Positions 40,999 through 41,594 of a stretch of DNA of 41,594 bases are shown in pieces (the stretch's first letter is position 1; the number at the start of each line of letters is the position of its first letter). The notes beneath the pieces were generated by a model. It was given only the letters and a program-made list of their open reading frames with translations. It was not told where the DNA came from and made no database searches. Made by a program: the position numbers and the translations under genes. Where the stretch lies: the NCBI GenBank assembly GCA_964399195.1, contig CAYNPY010000024.1, positions 1 through 41,594 on the forward strand, given 5' to 3'. The stretch is from CAINDZ01 sp964399195 (GTDB taxonomy: Bacteria > Krumholzibacteriota > Krumholzibacteriia > LZORAL124-64-63).

Positions 40999-41594
40999 TC
41001 AGCGCGCGGGCGGGTCCCAGCGCTGCCGCTCGCTCTCGGGCAGCGGCTGCCCGCCGAGCAGGTCGACCAGGTCGCCCAGGGCCGGGTCGACGGCGCAGGC
41101 TTTCCGCAGCTCCTCGCGATGGGTGGGCGCCACTTCCTGGCGGATCTCCTCGGCCACTTCCACCTGCTGGCCCCGCGGTCCGTGCTCGAGCAGCACCTTC
41201 AGCGGGCGTCCCCACTGGGCCGCGGCCAGTTCGGCCAGCTTGCCCGTCTCGCCGGCGATGCTGTCGACCATGAACTTCTTGTCGGTCGCGAAGACCACGC
41301 GCAGGCAGCCGGCGGCCTCGTCCAGTTCCGGCAGCCCCGTCATCAGGCACGAGCCCAGGCGCGGGTGCCGCTTCATCAGGGCGTCGATGTAGCGCGTCCA
41401 GCCGGGCACGGCGCGGTCGGCCGAGGTCAGATCCGGTCCCTTCGCCGCCGCACCCACGCCGCCCGCCGTGCCGGCCGCGTCGGTCGCGCCGGCATACGTC
41501 GCGCGCCCGGCCGCCGCCGCCGCGCGCGTGGCCGCCGGCCCGGCCCCGACGTACCCGGCCGCCCGGTCGGCAACGCCCGACCGCGCGCCGGCGC
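40999..41594 (-). CDS. dnaX: DNA polymerase III subunit gamma/tau, C-terminal part only
   Basis: Only the 3' end lies in the window; the frame is open to the right edge, so the coding region is partial at its 5' end. The visible portion has an Ala/Gly/Arg-rich linker, then a domain beginning near WTRYIDALMKRHPRLGSCL and ending KVLLEHGPRGQQVEVAEE, which fits the tau-specific C-terminal region of DnaX. The ATPase domain would lie outside. The downstream neighbours ybaB and recR support the call. Confidence 0.85.
   Translation of the reverse strand, partial: AGARSGVADRAAGYVGAGPAATRAAAAAGRATYAGATDAAGTAGGVGAAAKGPDLTSADRAVPGWTRYIDALMKRHPRLGSCLMTGLPELDEAAGCLRVVFATDKKFMVDSIAGETGKLAELAAAQWGRPLKVLLEHGPRGQQVEVAEEIRQEVAPTHREELRKACAVDPALGDLVDLLGGQPLPESERQRWDPPAR

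Overview
The window is very GC-rich, densely coded and almost entirely transcribed leftwards (minus strand). It looks like a contig from an uncultured Gram-negative bacterium. It carries a phosphoheptose isomerase (LPS-type heptose), a predicted outer-membrane barrel with a c-type heme motif, a periplasmic multiheme cytochrome, a TonB-type protein and an MglA/MglB polarity pair. Several small arrangements (rpsF-rpsR-DUF2232-rplI, ispE-spoVG, dnaX-ybaB-recR, pgpA-cinA-thpR-recA-recX) are widespread. None fixes the phylum; a deltaproteobacterial, Myxococcota-like or FCB-related candidate lineage would fit. A run of exactly 100 N marks this as a draft scaffold.

Layout, left to right. 1-2800: riboflavin operon (promoter, FMN riboswitch, ribD, ribE, ribB or ribBA running off the left edge). 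2819-11013: a VOC protein, an unrecognised 458-aa protein, ftsY, smc and a SPOR-domain protein with a degenerate MinD/CpsD-like N-terminus. 11006-13429: selA and a divergent TonB-like gene separated by a probable operator. 13444-18818: an envelope block (DUF368/PopT-like undecaprenyl-phosphate carrier, LppC-like binding protein, PPIC lipoprotein, mannose-1-phosphate guanylyltransferase broken by the N gap). 18835-21262: ribosomal operon rpsF-rpsR-DUF2232-rplI with a clear promoter and structured leader. 21334-24134: pth, rplY and prs. 24204-29217: tRNA-Gln, spoVG, ispE, a DUF362 protein, a DPPR-synthase-like UbiA prenyltransferase, gmhA and rfbD. 29300-33732: recX, recA, thpR, cinA, pgpA. 33875-38000: a KamA-family radical SAM enzyme, then a barrel plus pentaheme cytochrome pair. 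38147-41594: a dual-specificity phosphatase (plus strand), mglA, mglB, recR, ybaB and the 3' end of dnaX.

Translational coupling is common: ATGA or GTGA overlaps join ribE/ribB, smc/ftsY, gmhA/ubiA and pgpA/cinA, and TGATG joins the unknown gene to the VOC gene. Many starts are GTG or TTG, and I chose them by Shine-Dalgarno spacing and family N-termini. Several intergenic regions carry a recurring promoter pattern, TTGnnn, a 16-18 bp spacer, then TAnnnT, which stands out against the GC-rich background. No gene-free stretch exceeds 300 bases. I saw no IS element, CRISPR array, rRNA or phage gene. The most interesting items are the barrel/cytochrome pair, the KamA-family enzyme with an altered substrate-site residue, the SPOR/pseudo-ATPase fusion beside smc, the selA operator, the unknown 458-aa protein, and evidence that the N gap is an assembly artefact.
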